From positions 38,840 through 45,995 of the forward strand of contig DGNI01000151.1 of NCBI GenBank assembly GCA_002388885.1: 7,156 nucleotides of DNA, written 5' to 3'. Position numbers and translations under genes: made by a program. Under the pieces are notes generated by a model. The model saw only the letters and a program-made list of their open reading frames with translations. It was not told the DNA's origin and did no database searches. The stretch is from Parvularculaceae bacterium UBA4496 (GTDB lineage: Bacteria; Pseudomonadota; Alphaproteobacteria; Caulobacterales; Parvularculaceae). Below, piece after piece: positions 1 to 5,849 of this stretch; position 1 is the stretch's first letter; the number at the start of each line of letters is the position of its first letter.

Positions 1-1212
1 GCCGCGGATTTCCGCAACACGCGTATTGGCGCCGTCTAGCACCACGGGCATCAGCCCGCCCATGCCGTCATCGACCAATAAATCGGCTTCGCTGTCGATG
101 AAATTGCGGGCGATCTCGCCGCCGAACTGAATCGCGTGTCCTTTCCAGCCTTTCCAGCCGAATTCGATCCGTCCGATAGTCTCTCCGCTCGTTTCATCGG
201 AAATAAAGACGGACCGGTCGCCGGCGCCCATAGCGGGTAAAAACTCAAAGCCGCTTTCGAATTTTTCAATTTCATGGCCGTAGAGCGCAATCAACTTGAC
301 GTCGAAATTCTCAGAAAACGCATGTTCGTAATCGGCGCCGATTTCATATTCGAAATTTTCAAGCGGAAAGGTAAAAAGCGCCAGATTTGGCCCGCCCATG
401 GCGGGGAATCGGGTTTCGGAAAAATCCTCGCGCAATTTCAAATATTCGCCTTCAACGCTGAAGCGCGCAATATCGCCGTTGGCGAACGGTTTTTCGACTT
501 TGAAATTGGCGCCGCCGCCTTGTTCCCTGAAAACGCCGCCCCGCACGCGCACTTCATCGTCGCCCATGAAGCGCGTGATCTGTTCTTCACCGCCGAACGT
601 CAATGACGTGGCGAAGACGTTGGCGCCGAGCGTGTATTCAACGCCGCGGGCGCGCCCGGTGTATGAAATCCTGCCGCCGGGGCGCACGCCGCCATCCGGC
701 CGGCGCCGGGTGAGCCGGAATTCCCACGGCGACGGATTGGACGCGCCGGCTCCCTGCTTGCGCACGACGTTGACTACGACGGATTGTCCGCCGACATCGA
801 GACTGCCTGTGCCGCCGCGAATAAGCTCGATACGTTCCACATTGCCGGCGCCGATGCGGCTCAGGGTCTGAAAAATATCCGCGGACTTGGTGCTTGGCCG
901 CTGTCCGTCGATCAGGACATTGCCGCCTGCGCCGCCGAAACCGCGCACATTGTCGCCGGCGTCAATGGAAAAGCCCGGCACGCGCTGCACCATGTCGAGC
1001 GCCGTCACCGGGTTATATTGTGAAAAGAAACCGGGGAGGTAAATCACACGGTCATCGACTGTGCAGGACTGAACCCCAACGGCGCAAGGCCCGGTTTCAG
1101 CGGTTTCCTGAGCCGCCGCCGAAGCTGCCACGGGGGCTACCGCCAGCGCCGAAGACGCCATAAGCGCCGCATGAATATTCTTGCGGCGCGTACGCGATTT
1201 AAACTCGACCAT
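1..1212 (-). CDS. TonB-dependent outer-membrane receptor, N-terminal part (cut by left edge)
   Basis: This frame is open from an ATG at 1212 to the window edge and gives 404 residues; the rest of the beta-barrel is outside. A basic N-terminus followed by an Ala/Val-rich stretch (residues about 14-34, ending ASAAAQ) looks like a signal peptide cleaved near residue 34. Residues about 58-152 form a TonB plug domain: VTALDMVQRVPGFSID, then VRGFGG, VLIDGQRPS, and NVERIELIRGG followed by VVVNVVRK. From about residue 163 alternating polar and aromatic strands fit the start of the barrel. Known family role: energised uptake of a bound ligand across the outer membrane using TonB-ExbBD; the ligand cannot be deduced here. 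I see no clear TonB box. Two cysteines (43 and 50) lie between the signal peptide and the plug. The start is supported by AGAGGGG four bases upstream of the ATG. The gene stands alone, 166 bases downstream of the DnaA-like gene. Confidence 0.9.
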   Translation of the reverse strand, partial: MVEFKSRTRRKNIHAALMASSALAVAPVAASAAAQETAETGPCAVGVQSCTVDDRVIYLPGFFSQYNPVTALDMVQRVPGFSIDAGDNVRGFGGAGGNVLIDGQRPSTKSADIFQTLSRIGAGNVERIELIRGGTGSLDVGGQSVVVNVVRKQGAGASNPSPWEFRLTRRRPDGGVRPGGRISYTGRARGVEYTLGANVFATSLTFGGEEQITRFMGDDEVRVRGGVFREQGGGANFKVEKPFANGDIARFSVEGEYLKLREDFSETRFPAMGGPNLALFTFPLENFEYEIGADYEHAFSENFDVKLIALYGHEIEKFESGFEFLPAMGAGDRSVFISDETSGETIGRIEFGWKGWKGHAIQFGGEIARNFIDSEADLLVDDGMGGLMPVVLDGANTRVAEIRG

Positions 1213-1267
1213 GATGCCCCTCTGCCGTGAAACGGAACTGCGCCCGCTTGTTACAACTGTCACATTT

Positions 1268-1304
1268 CTTTGGCGTTAATTTGCGGCATTTGAAACCGCC
1301 AAAG
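1268..1304. repeat. Inverted repeat upstream of the TonB receptor gene (possible operator)
   Basis: Perfect 8-base arms CTTTGGCG (1268-1275) and CGCCAAAG (1297-1304) enclose a 21-base AT-richer centre. On the minus strand the arms extend by two more pairs if one G is bulged. The element ends 56 bases upstream of the receptor ATG, where an operator or leader hairpin would be expected. No run of T follows on the minus strand, so a terminator for the preceding gene is unlikely. A regulatory role is inferred from position only. Confidence 0.4.
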
Positions 1305-1322
1305 GGACGGCGCGACCGGTTT

Positions 1323-1372
1323 TTGCGGCGAAACGAGACAGGCGCGCACGGGATGATTGCAATGCGCCGCAA
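1323..1372. repeat. Wide inverted repeat just after the DnaA-like gene
   Basis: Perfect 8-base arms TTGCGGCG (1323-1330) and CGCCGCAA (1365-1372) are separated by 34 bases. The right arm begins seven bases after the stop codon of the DnaA-like gene. The distal arm is followed on the minus strand by A residues, not T, so it is not a standard rho-independent terminator. It could be an mRNA 3' structure or chance in GC-rich DNA. The rest of the 1213-1378 gap shows no convincing promoter hexamers to my eye. Confidence 0.25.
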
Positions 1373-1378
1373 CAAGTT

Positions 1379-1765
1379 TCATGAGCGGTTGCGGCGCGCA
1401 GGGCAGGATTTCAAAACGCCCGCCGCCTCAAGCGAGCCAATGCGTTCGCGCAACCGCCGTTCCATATATTCGAGCTGTATCTCGATGATCGGGCTGTCGC
1501 GTCCATCCTCGATGTTGATGCAGGCGTGGGAGACCGTGGAGCGATCCCGGGAGAACTCAATGGCGACATCGTTCAGGGTGAGCCCGCCGATGACATGCGC
1601 CAGATACATGGCGATCTGCCGCGCGCGGGCGATCGCGGCCCCGCCCCTGTCCGGCGTTAGTAAATCCGCATGCGGAAAGCCGTAAGCTTCGCACACAACC
1701 TCTTTTGCCATGCGCACCACCAGCCTCGCTTCGCGGCGTGCGGCGCGATCCGATTTCTTCGGCAT
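1379..1765 (-). CDS. Orphan DnaA domain IV-like DNA-binding protein (128 aa)
   Basis: The protein is essentially only the C-terminal DNA-binding domain of the replication initiator DnaA; the AAA+ ATPase and the other domains are absent. Residues about 12-36 match the first helices of domain IV (VVCEAYGFPHADLL). Residues 47-58 (RARQIAMYLAHV) match the helix carrying the DnaA-box arginine, here R49. The signature helix is RDRSTVSHAC at 73-82, against RDHTTVxHA in true DnaA, so D74, T77 and H80 are kept while the usual His-Thr is Arg-Ser. A charged tail follows. Many alphaproteobacteria encode such short proteins; they probably act as transcription factors or replication modulators, but the role here is unknown. 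I prefer the ATG at 1765 because GGGAGGG sits six bases before it. A GTG at 1780 would add five residues and overlap that site. It lies 141 bases after the antiporter operon and may have its own promoter. Confidence 0.88.
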   Translation of the reverse strand: MPKKSDRAARREARLVVRMAKEVVCEAYGFPHADLLTPDRGGAAIARARQIAMYLAHVIGGLTLNDVAIEFSRDRSTVSHACINIEDGRDSPIIEIQLEYMERRLRERIGSLEAAGVLKSCPARRNRS

Positions 1766-1771
1766 GGAGCG

Positions 1772-1778
1772 CCCTCCC
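1772..1778 (-). promoter_or_regulatory. Ribosome binding site that decides the DnaA-like start
   Basis: The minus strand reads GGGAGGG here, six bases before the ATG at 1765. It overlaps the alternative GTG start at 1780, which has no comparable site upstream, so the ATG is favoured. Confidence 0.65.
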
Positions 1779-1851
1779 ACGACAAATCGCCATTCGAGCG
1801 AACATGTCGTGCATGACGATAAAAGCCGTGCGCGGGTTGAGGATGAGTTTG

Positions 1852-1873
1852 TAAACGCGGTTTATACGCGGTT
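1852..1873. repeat. Tandem 11-base repeat upstream of the DnaA-like gene (possible operator)
   Basis: TAAACGCGGTT (1852-1862) is followed immediately by TATACGCGGTT (1863-1873), which match at 10 of 11 bases. The pair starts 87 bases upstream of the DnaA-like ATG, in the gap between the antiporter operon and that gene. An 11-base period places both copies on nearly the same DNA face, which would suit a cooperatively bound regulator. The copies do not resemble the DnaA box TTATCCACA. Function is inferred from position and periodicity only. Confidence 0.35.
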
Positions 1874-1874
1874 A

Positions 1875-1894
1875 GGCGTTTTACCATTAACGCC
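1875..1894 (-). other. Short hairpin after the antiporter operon
   Basis: GGCGTT (1875-1880) and AACGCC (1889-1894) form a perfect six-base stem with an eight-base loop, starting about 12 bases after the stop codon of the last antiporter gene. No T-tract follows on the minus strand, so it is at best a weak mRNA 3'-end structure, not a recognisable rho-independent terminator. Confidence 0.25.
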
Positions 1895-1906
1895 GTAGAC
1901 GGATGG

Positions 1907-3637
1907 TCAGGCAAGAAACGACAGTACAAGGACCAAAGCCAATAAAACCGCGGTCCACAGGGCCATGAAGCCAATCGGCCAGGAACGCGACATCTGCCCT
2001 TCGGGCCCGTGAACAACGTAAATACGCTCCATTATCGCTTGTATGCGGCCGGAGAAAATCCCCCATAGGGCGTTCCATGTTGCGCGCGACGCACCAGTTA
2101 TCCAGCCCAGTAATGAGCGCCCCGGCACGCGCCAGAACCAGTCAGTGTCGAGATTTGTGGAGGGCACTTCCGCCGGGTACCATTTGATCAGAACCAGCAC
2201 CGCGAACGCCAGCACCGCCCACAGCAGAAGCTGCAGCTGTTCAACCATGTGGTAGGCCGAATACGGGTGGTAATCCGCAATCGCCGCCTGGTCCGGCATC
2301 AGCGCGTAAAGCGGATCCGGGTAAACGCCGATGCCGATGCAAAGCACAGCGGCGATGCCCATGGCGATGAGCATTTGCGGCGGCGCTTCTTTCGGGCGTT
2401 TGCCGCTGTCATGGGCGAAGAATGTAAAGAACGGAATCTTGATGCCCGCATGTTCGAGAACGCCTGCGGAGGCGAACAAGAGCACCAGCCAGATCCACAG
2501 ATTATGCGCCTCGCCCGCGGCGTTGATGATGAGGCCCTTGGTGACGAACCCGAGCGTGCCCGGAAACGCCGAAATCGACATGGCGCCGACGATACATAAC
2601 CCCATGGTGATCGGCATGGTGCGGTAAAGCCCGCCGAGCTCCGTCGCCTTCGACGTGCCGGTGCGGAACATCGCCGCGCCGAGCGCCATGAAGAGCAGCC
2701 CTTCGAAAATGATGTTGCCGAAAGCGTAGCCCGCCGCCCCGTTGATGGTCCCGAAGCCGATAGCCACCACCATGAACCCGACCTGGTTGTTGATTGAGTA
2801 GCACAGCACTTTCCTGAGGTCGTTTTCGATGAGCGCGAAGAAAATCGGGAACAGCGTCATCACCGCGCCGATGTAAATCAGCTCATTCGTGCCGGGGAAT
2901 GCGCGCGCCAGCGAATAAACCGCAAGCTTGGTCGTGAAGATCGACAGGATGATCGCGCCGGTAATCGTGGATTTCGAATAGCTATCCTGCACCCAGTTGT
3001 GGAGGAGCGGGAACGCCGACTTGATGCCGAAGGCGAGGAACATGACAAGCGCGCCAAGCTTGATCGCGCCGGTGCTTTCATCGCGCAGGCCGACAAAGTC
3101 GAAGGAGAGCGAGCCCGTCTCGCGGAAAATCAGCACGATGCCCGCGAGCAGCAACACGCCCGACAGGATCTGGATCGACAGATAGCGCATGCCGGAGAGG
3201 TAGGTGACGCGCGTGCCCGGCGCCCAGACGAGGAAGACCGACGTGATCGCCGCCATTTCCCACCAGAAGAACAGCGTGATGAGATCGCCTGAAAGAACGC
3301 CGCCGAGGCACGCCGCCGGATAGGCGAGCGTCGCAAAATTCTGCGTGCGGTCGCGCTGGCCCCATGCGTAGATGATGTTCAAGGCAATGGCGATGTGAAA
3401 CACCACGGCGAAAATCCGCGCGAGCGGATCGACGCGCACGGTCGTCAGCGTCTCGCCGAACACATTGAGCGCGCCATATTCGCCAATCCCGAGCGTATAA
3501 AGCTTGATTGCCGACAGCGCCGTCACCAGCAGCATCCAGATGGACGCCAGATGCCGCGGCAGCGCCAGCAACACGAACGCGCCGACCGTCAGAACAACGG
3601 CGGGGTTGGCGAGGAGAGCGTTCATCAGCGCCGTCAT
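1907..3637 (-). CDS. Na+/H+ antiporter subunit D family protein, long form (576 aa)
   Basis: This is a polytopic inner-membrane protein of the proton-translocating NuoL/M/N-MrpA/D family, probably one of the ion channels of an Mrp-type cation/proton antiporter. The TM5 glutamate is E127 (FFWWEMAAI), the TM7 lysine K206 (AFGIKSAFPLLHNWV) and the TM8 lysine K237 (FTTKLAVYSL). ENDLRKVLCYS at 271-281 matches the conserved loop. By eye alignment the TM12 charge is Glu (E312 in NIIFEGLLFM), where the two paralogues in this window have Lys; NuoM of complex I also has Glu there. After the last antiporter-fold helix (about 466-486) there is a roughly 65-residue tail with DTDWFWRVPGR and an amphipathic stretch, then a final helix (about 553-575), recalling the NuoL C-terminal extension. 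The ATG directly abuts the TAG of the preceding gene, with GAGGAG nine bases upstream, so it is coupled and last in the operon. Transported cation is not deducible. Confidence 0.92.
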   Translation of the reverse strand: MTALMNALLANPAVVLTVGAFVLLALPRHLASIWMLLVTALSAIKLYTLGIGEYGALNVFGETLTTVRVDPLARIFAVVFHIAIALNIIYAWGQRDRTQNFATLAYPAACLGGVLSGDLITLFFWWEMAAITSVFLVWAPGTRVTYLSGMRYLSIQILSGVLLLAGIVLIFRETGSLSFDFVGLRDESTGAIKLGALVMFLAFGIKSAFPLLHNWVQDSYSKSTITGAIILSIFTTKLAVYSLARAFPGTNELIYIGAVMTLFPIFFALIENDLRKVLCYSINNQVGFMVVAIGFGTINGAAGYAFGNIIFEGLLFMALGAAMFRTGTSKATELGGLYRTMPITMGLCIVGAMSISAFPGTLGFVTKGLIINAAGEAHNLWIWLVLLFASAGVLEHAGIKIPFFTFFAHDSGKRPKEAPPQMLIAMGIAAVLCIGIGVYPDPLYALMPDQAAIADYHPYSAYHMVEQLQLLLWAVLAFAVLVLIKWYPAEVPSTNLDTDWFWRVPGRSLLGWITGASRATWNALWGIFSGRIQAIMERIYVVHGPEGQMSRSWPIGFMALWTAVLLALVLVLSFLA

Positions 3638-3910
3638 CTATTCGCGCTCCTCATAATAATCTTCCTTGCGGCCGACGAGTTTGCGCAGGTGCTGGCCCGC
3701 CAGCACGATGAACGCGAAGGCGACGAAGCCGTAAATGGCGAAAAATATTTTCCAGTTTTCCTGCTCGAAATGCGGCTTCGGATTCTGGAACGCCGGGACT
3801 AAACCGGCGAGCGCCGCGAGAACGCACGAGACGACCAGCACGCCGATAAAGACGCGGATGAATGTCGGGTTATCGGCCCAGCCGGGTTTGGATGAGTGGT
3901 TGTCAGACAT
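3638..3910 (-). CDS. Small two-helix membrane protein in the antiporter operon (90 aa)
   Basis: I do not recognise a named family with certainty. A polar N-terminus (MSDNHSSKPGWADNP) is followed by a hydrophobic helix at about 18-38, a short polar loop (NPKPHFEQENW), a second helix at about 54-74 (FFAIYGFVAFAFIVLAG), and a charged tail ending HLRKLVGRKEDYYEERE. The basic-then-acidic tail suggests a cytoplasmic C-terminus by the positive-inside rule. I have a weak memory of similar small proteins beside antiporter-like clusters in other proteobacteria, but cannot verify it. The start chosen is ATG at 3910, with GGAAG six bases upstream; it overlaps the stop of the preceding gene by eight bases. 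A TTG two codons earlier is possible. The stop abuts the ATG of the third antiporter subunit. Placement between channel subunits suggests an accessory or assembly subunit of the complex. Its base composition resembles the large neighbours, unlike the gene just upstream. Confidence 0.82.
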   Translation of the reverse strand: MSDNHSSKPGWADNPTFIRVFIGVLVVSCVLAALAGLVPAFQNPKPHFEQENWKIFFAIYGFVAFAFIVLAGQHLRKLVGRKEDYYEERE

Positions 3911-4205
3911 TTTCAACTTCCAAGATCAATGATGATGTCTCAGGGCTGTCAATAGGATCCGGTTTTGATTCCGTAAGGAACGGCAGCTCGAAAATTATTC
4001 CAACTATTAAAAGTATGATGAACAAAATCCACACGCCGATAAAGGCAGAAAAACTGCGTGACTGAACGCCAATAACAGGATCGTCGATCATCCAAAGCGG
4101 CGGCTCCCCTCCAAATCCGTACCATATTGCACCGAGCACTCTTGCAATGAAGTAGCCGACAAACAAAACAAACAGGAGCACAAGAACTATATTTCCTAGA
4201 TCCAT
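3903..4205 (-). CDS. Small AT-rich two-helix membrane protein in the antiporter operon (100 aa)
   Basis: I do not recognise this protein. It has an N-terminal helix (about 4-26, IVLVLLFVLFVGYFIARVLG), a loop with GFGGEPPLWMIDDPVIG (about 31-47), a second helix (about 54-75, rich in Ile/Leu/Phe) and an acidic tail (about 76-100). No resemblance to MrpC, E, F or G is apparent. Its ATG shares one base with the TGA of the upstream antiporter gene (TGATG), and its own stop overlaps the next gene by eight bases, so it is firmly built into the operon. It is odd in composition: by hand count 132 of 303 bases are G or C (about 44%), while samples of the neighbouring genes are near 60%. It uses ATA, TTA, AGA and CTA codons. 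That could mean recent acquisition or relaxed selection on codon use. Its tight overlaps and intact frame argue that it is real. An accessory subunit role is inference from position. Confidence 0.72.
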   Translation of the reverse strand: MDLGNIVLVLLFVLFVGYFIARVLGAIWYGFGGEPPLWMIDDPVIGVQSRSFSAFIGVWILFIILLIVGIIFELPFLTESKPDPIDSPETSSLILEVENV

Positions 4206-5728
4206 CACCCGCCCCCGATCAGCGGCGAGAGGAACTGGTAAAGCGGATCGGCGTAGAAGAAGAGGATGAACGCGCCGGTCGCCGTTGCCATGGGCGGCAG
4301 CACGCAAAGCAGCGGCGCTTCTTTCAACGCTCCCCATTTGATACCGTCGCCCCCTCTTCCACTTTCATTGACGCCTTGTGGCTTGGCGTCCCCTTCAGCG
4401 GGGCTCATGTAAAACGCCTGTACCGGAATCGACAGGAGATAAATCACGTTCAATATGGACGAGACCATCAACACGATGATGATGATGAGCTGTCCGGCGT
4501 CCGCAGCGCCGAGCATCAGGAAAAATTTCGGCCAGGAACCGGCGAGCGGCGGCAGGCCGATGATCGACATGGCCCCCAAGAAGAACGCGCCAAAGGTGAA
4601 CGGCATCACCCGTCCCATTCCGCGCATTTCCGACACCAGCGTCTTGTGGTGCGCCACGTAAACGGCGCCGGCGCACATGAACAGCGTCATCTTGCCGAGC
4701 GCGTGGGCCGCGATCTGCGTTGCGCCGCCCATAACGCCCATCTGCGTCGCGAGCATGGCGCCGAGCGTGACGTAAGATAACTGCGACACCGTCGAATAGG
4801 CGAGCCGCGCCTTTAAGTTATCCTTGTGCATGGCGATGGCGGAGGCCAAGAGGATCGAACCCGCCGCAATCCACATGAATGGGACGCTCGCGCCGGTTTC
4901 CTTCAGGAAATCGACGCCGAAAATGTAAACGGCGACTTTCAGGATCGAAAAGACGCCGGCTTTCACCACCGCGACCGCGTGCAGGAATGCGGAGACCGGC
5001 GTCGGCGCCACCATGGCGTTCGGGAGCCACGGATGCACCGGCATCAGCGCCGCCTTGCCGATGCCGAAAGCATAAAGCCCCATGAGGACGCCCGCGATCG
5101 GCGCCACAGCTTCGGAATGTTCCGCGAAAATGCCGCCAAGCACGAAGTCAGACGTGCCGGTGATGGCGTAGGTCCAGACGATCGCAGGCAACAGCAAACC
5201 GATGGACGTCGCCATCAACACGCCGAGATAGACGCGCCCGCCGCGGCGCGCGTCATCGTTGCCCTTGTGCGTCACCAGCGGGAAGGTCGACAGCGTCAGC
5301 ACTTCGTAGAAAATGAAAAGCGTGAACAGGTTCGCGGCGAACGCAACGCCGATGGCCGCCGAAATCGCCACGGCGAAAGACATGTAAAAGCGCGTCTGGT
5401 GCTTTTCATTGCCGCCGCGCATGTAGCCGATGGAGTAAACGGAGTTTACCAGCCACAGGCCTGACGCAATCACCGCGAACATGGCGCCGAGCGGCTCCAC
5501 CGAGAACGCGATGGGCAGCCCCTCGATCACCTCGATCAAGGTGAACTCCGGGCGCGCGCCGCCGGCGACCGCCGCAAACACGGAAACCGCAAGCCCGAGG
5601 AGAACCACGCCCGAGGTCAGCGTCGCCGCCTCGCGCAAGTTAGGCTGCTTGTCCAATAACCAGATGGCGACGAAGCCGATAATCGGCACGGCGAGCGCGA
5701 GCGGAATGGCGAGTTCGGGAGAGATCAT
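4205..5728 (-). CDS. MrpD/NuoM-like monovalent cation/H+ antiporter subunit (507 aa)
   Basis: A polytopic inner-membrane protein of the proton-translocating antiporter-like family, about the usual length for MrpD or NuoM. The channel residues are present: TM5 E142 (FYEVLTLSTFPL), TM7 K225 (GIGKAALMPVHPWLPNAM), H250 and K256 on TM8 (SAFLHAVAVVKAGVF), the loop HKDNLKARLAYSTVSQLSY (301-319), and TM12 K346 (HALGKMTLFMCAG). All residues expected for proton conduction are therefore intact. Residues about 441-465 form a hydrophilic, Gly-rich cytoplasmic or periplasmic loop before the last helices. I chose ATG at 5728 because GGGAGG lies seven bases upstream; an ATG at 5743 (five residues longer) overlaps that site and is poorly supported. 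The stop overlaps the next start by one base. It is separated from the upstream paralogue only by a composite repeat. It is probably the second of three channel-forming subunits of one complex; the exact Mrp subunit name cannot be fixed by eye. Confidence 0.92.
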   Translation of the reverse strand: MISPELAIPLALAVPIIGFVAIWLLDKQPNLREAATLTSGVVLLGLAVSVFAAVAGGARPEFTLIEVIEGLPIAFSVEPLGAMFAVIASGLWLVNSVYSIGYMRGGNEKHQTRFYMSFAVAISAAIGVAFAANLFTLFIFYEVLTLSTFPLVTHKGNDDARRGGRVYLGVLMATSIGLLLPAIVWTYAITGTSDFVLGGIFAEHSEAVAPIAGVLMGLYAFGIGKAALMPVHPWLPNAMVAPTPVSAFLHAVAVVKAGVFSILKVAVYIFGVDFLKETGASVPFMWIAAGSILLASAIAMHKDNLKARLAYSTVSQLSYVTLGAMLATQMGVMGGATQIAAHALGKMTLFMCAGAVYVAHHKTLVSEMRGMGRVMPFTFGAFFLGAMSIIGLPPLAGSWPKFFLMLGAADAGQLIIIIVLMVSSILNVIYLLSIPVQAFYMSPAEGDAKPQGVNESGRGGDGIKWGALKEAPLLCVLPPMATATGAFILFFYADPLYQFLSPLIGGG

Positions 5729-5735
5729 CGCTTCG

Positions 5736-5741
5736 CCTCCC
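5736..5741 (-). promoter_or_regulatory. Strong ribosome binding site choosing the start at 5728
   Basis: The minus strand reads GGGAGG here, seven bases before the ATG at 5728. It lies only three bases beyond the end of the composite repeat, so the repeat's folding could influence access by the ribosome. Confidence 0.7.
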
Positions 5742-5744
5742 ATT

Positions 5745-5833
5745 CTTCGAGACGCAAAATTCCCTTCATCCTGAGGGCCGGCGCAAGCCGGCGTCTCGAA
5801 GGACGAAGGGAATTTTGCTCCTCAGGATGAAGG
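5745..5833. repeat. REP-like composite intergenic palindrome
   Basis: This 89-base element fills most of the 121-base gap between two antiporter genes. Perfect inverted pairs are: CTTCGAGACGC (5745-5755) with 5791-5801; GCAAAATTCCCTTC (5754-5767) with 5805-5818; CCTTCATCCTGAGG (5763-5776) with 5820-5833; and a central GCCGGC (5777-5782) with 5787-5792 around a four-base loop. The second pair continues inward with a mismatch and a small bulge into a long hairpin spanning 5754-5818. The other two pairs cross it and are alternatives to it. The TTCATCCTGAGG and TCTCGAAGGA words are typical of repeats scattered between genes in alphaproteobacteria (recalled, not searched). No T-tract follows, so it is not a simple terminator. 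In the transcript it could stabilise upstream mRNA or adjust relative expression of the two parts of the operon. Confidence 0.88.
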
Positions 5834-5849
5834 AATCTTATATGGCGCA

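Noticed and set aside
274..871. Overlapping plus-strand open frames opposite the TonB receptor
   Set aside because: The minus-strand frame has a signal peptide and a full plug domain, while the plus-strand products have no motifs and are low-complexity shadows.
1379..1780. Full-length replication initiator DnaA or a truncated dnaA pseudogene
   Set aside because: No ATPase domain remnants are found upstream in any minus-strand frame, and the gene has its own ribosome binding site. Short domain-IV-only proteins are a normal family in alphaproteobacteria.
3903..4337. Longer start for the AT-rich small protein (144 residues)
   Set aside because: The added N-terminus would run through the coding end of the antiporter gene in another frame and is Arg/His-rich. 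The ATG at 4205 couples to the upstream stop and begins a clean transmembrane helix.
4826..5464. 212-codon open frame on the plus strand
   Set aside because: It lies wholly opposite the 507-residue antiporter gene, and its product is rich in Arg, His and Gly with no recognisable domain, as expected from antisense reading of GC-rich coding DNA.
5745..5833. Rho-independent terminator or riboswitch between the antiporter genes
   Set aside because: No T-tract follows the hairpin in the direction of transcription, and the words match dispersed palindromic repeats rather than a known riboswitch core.
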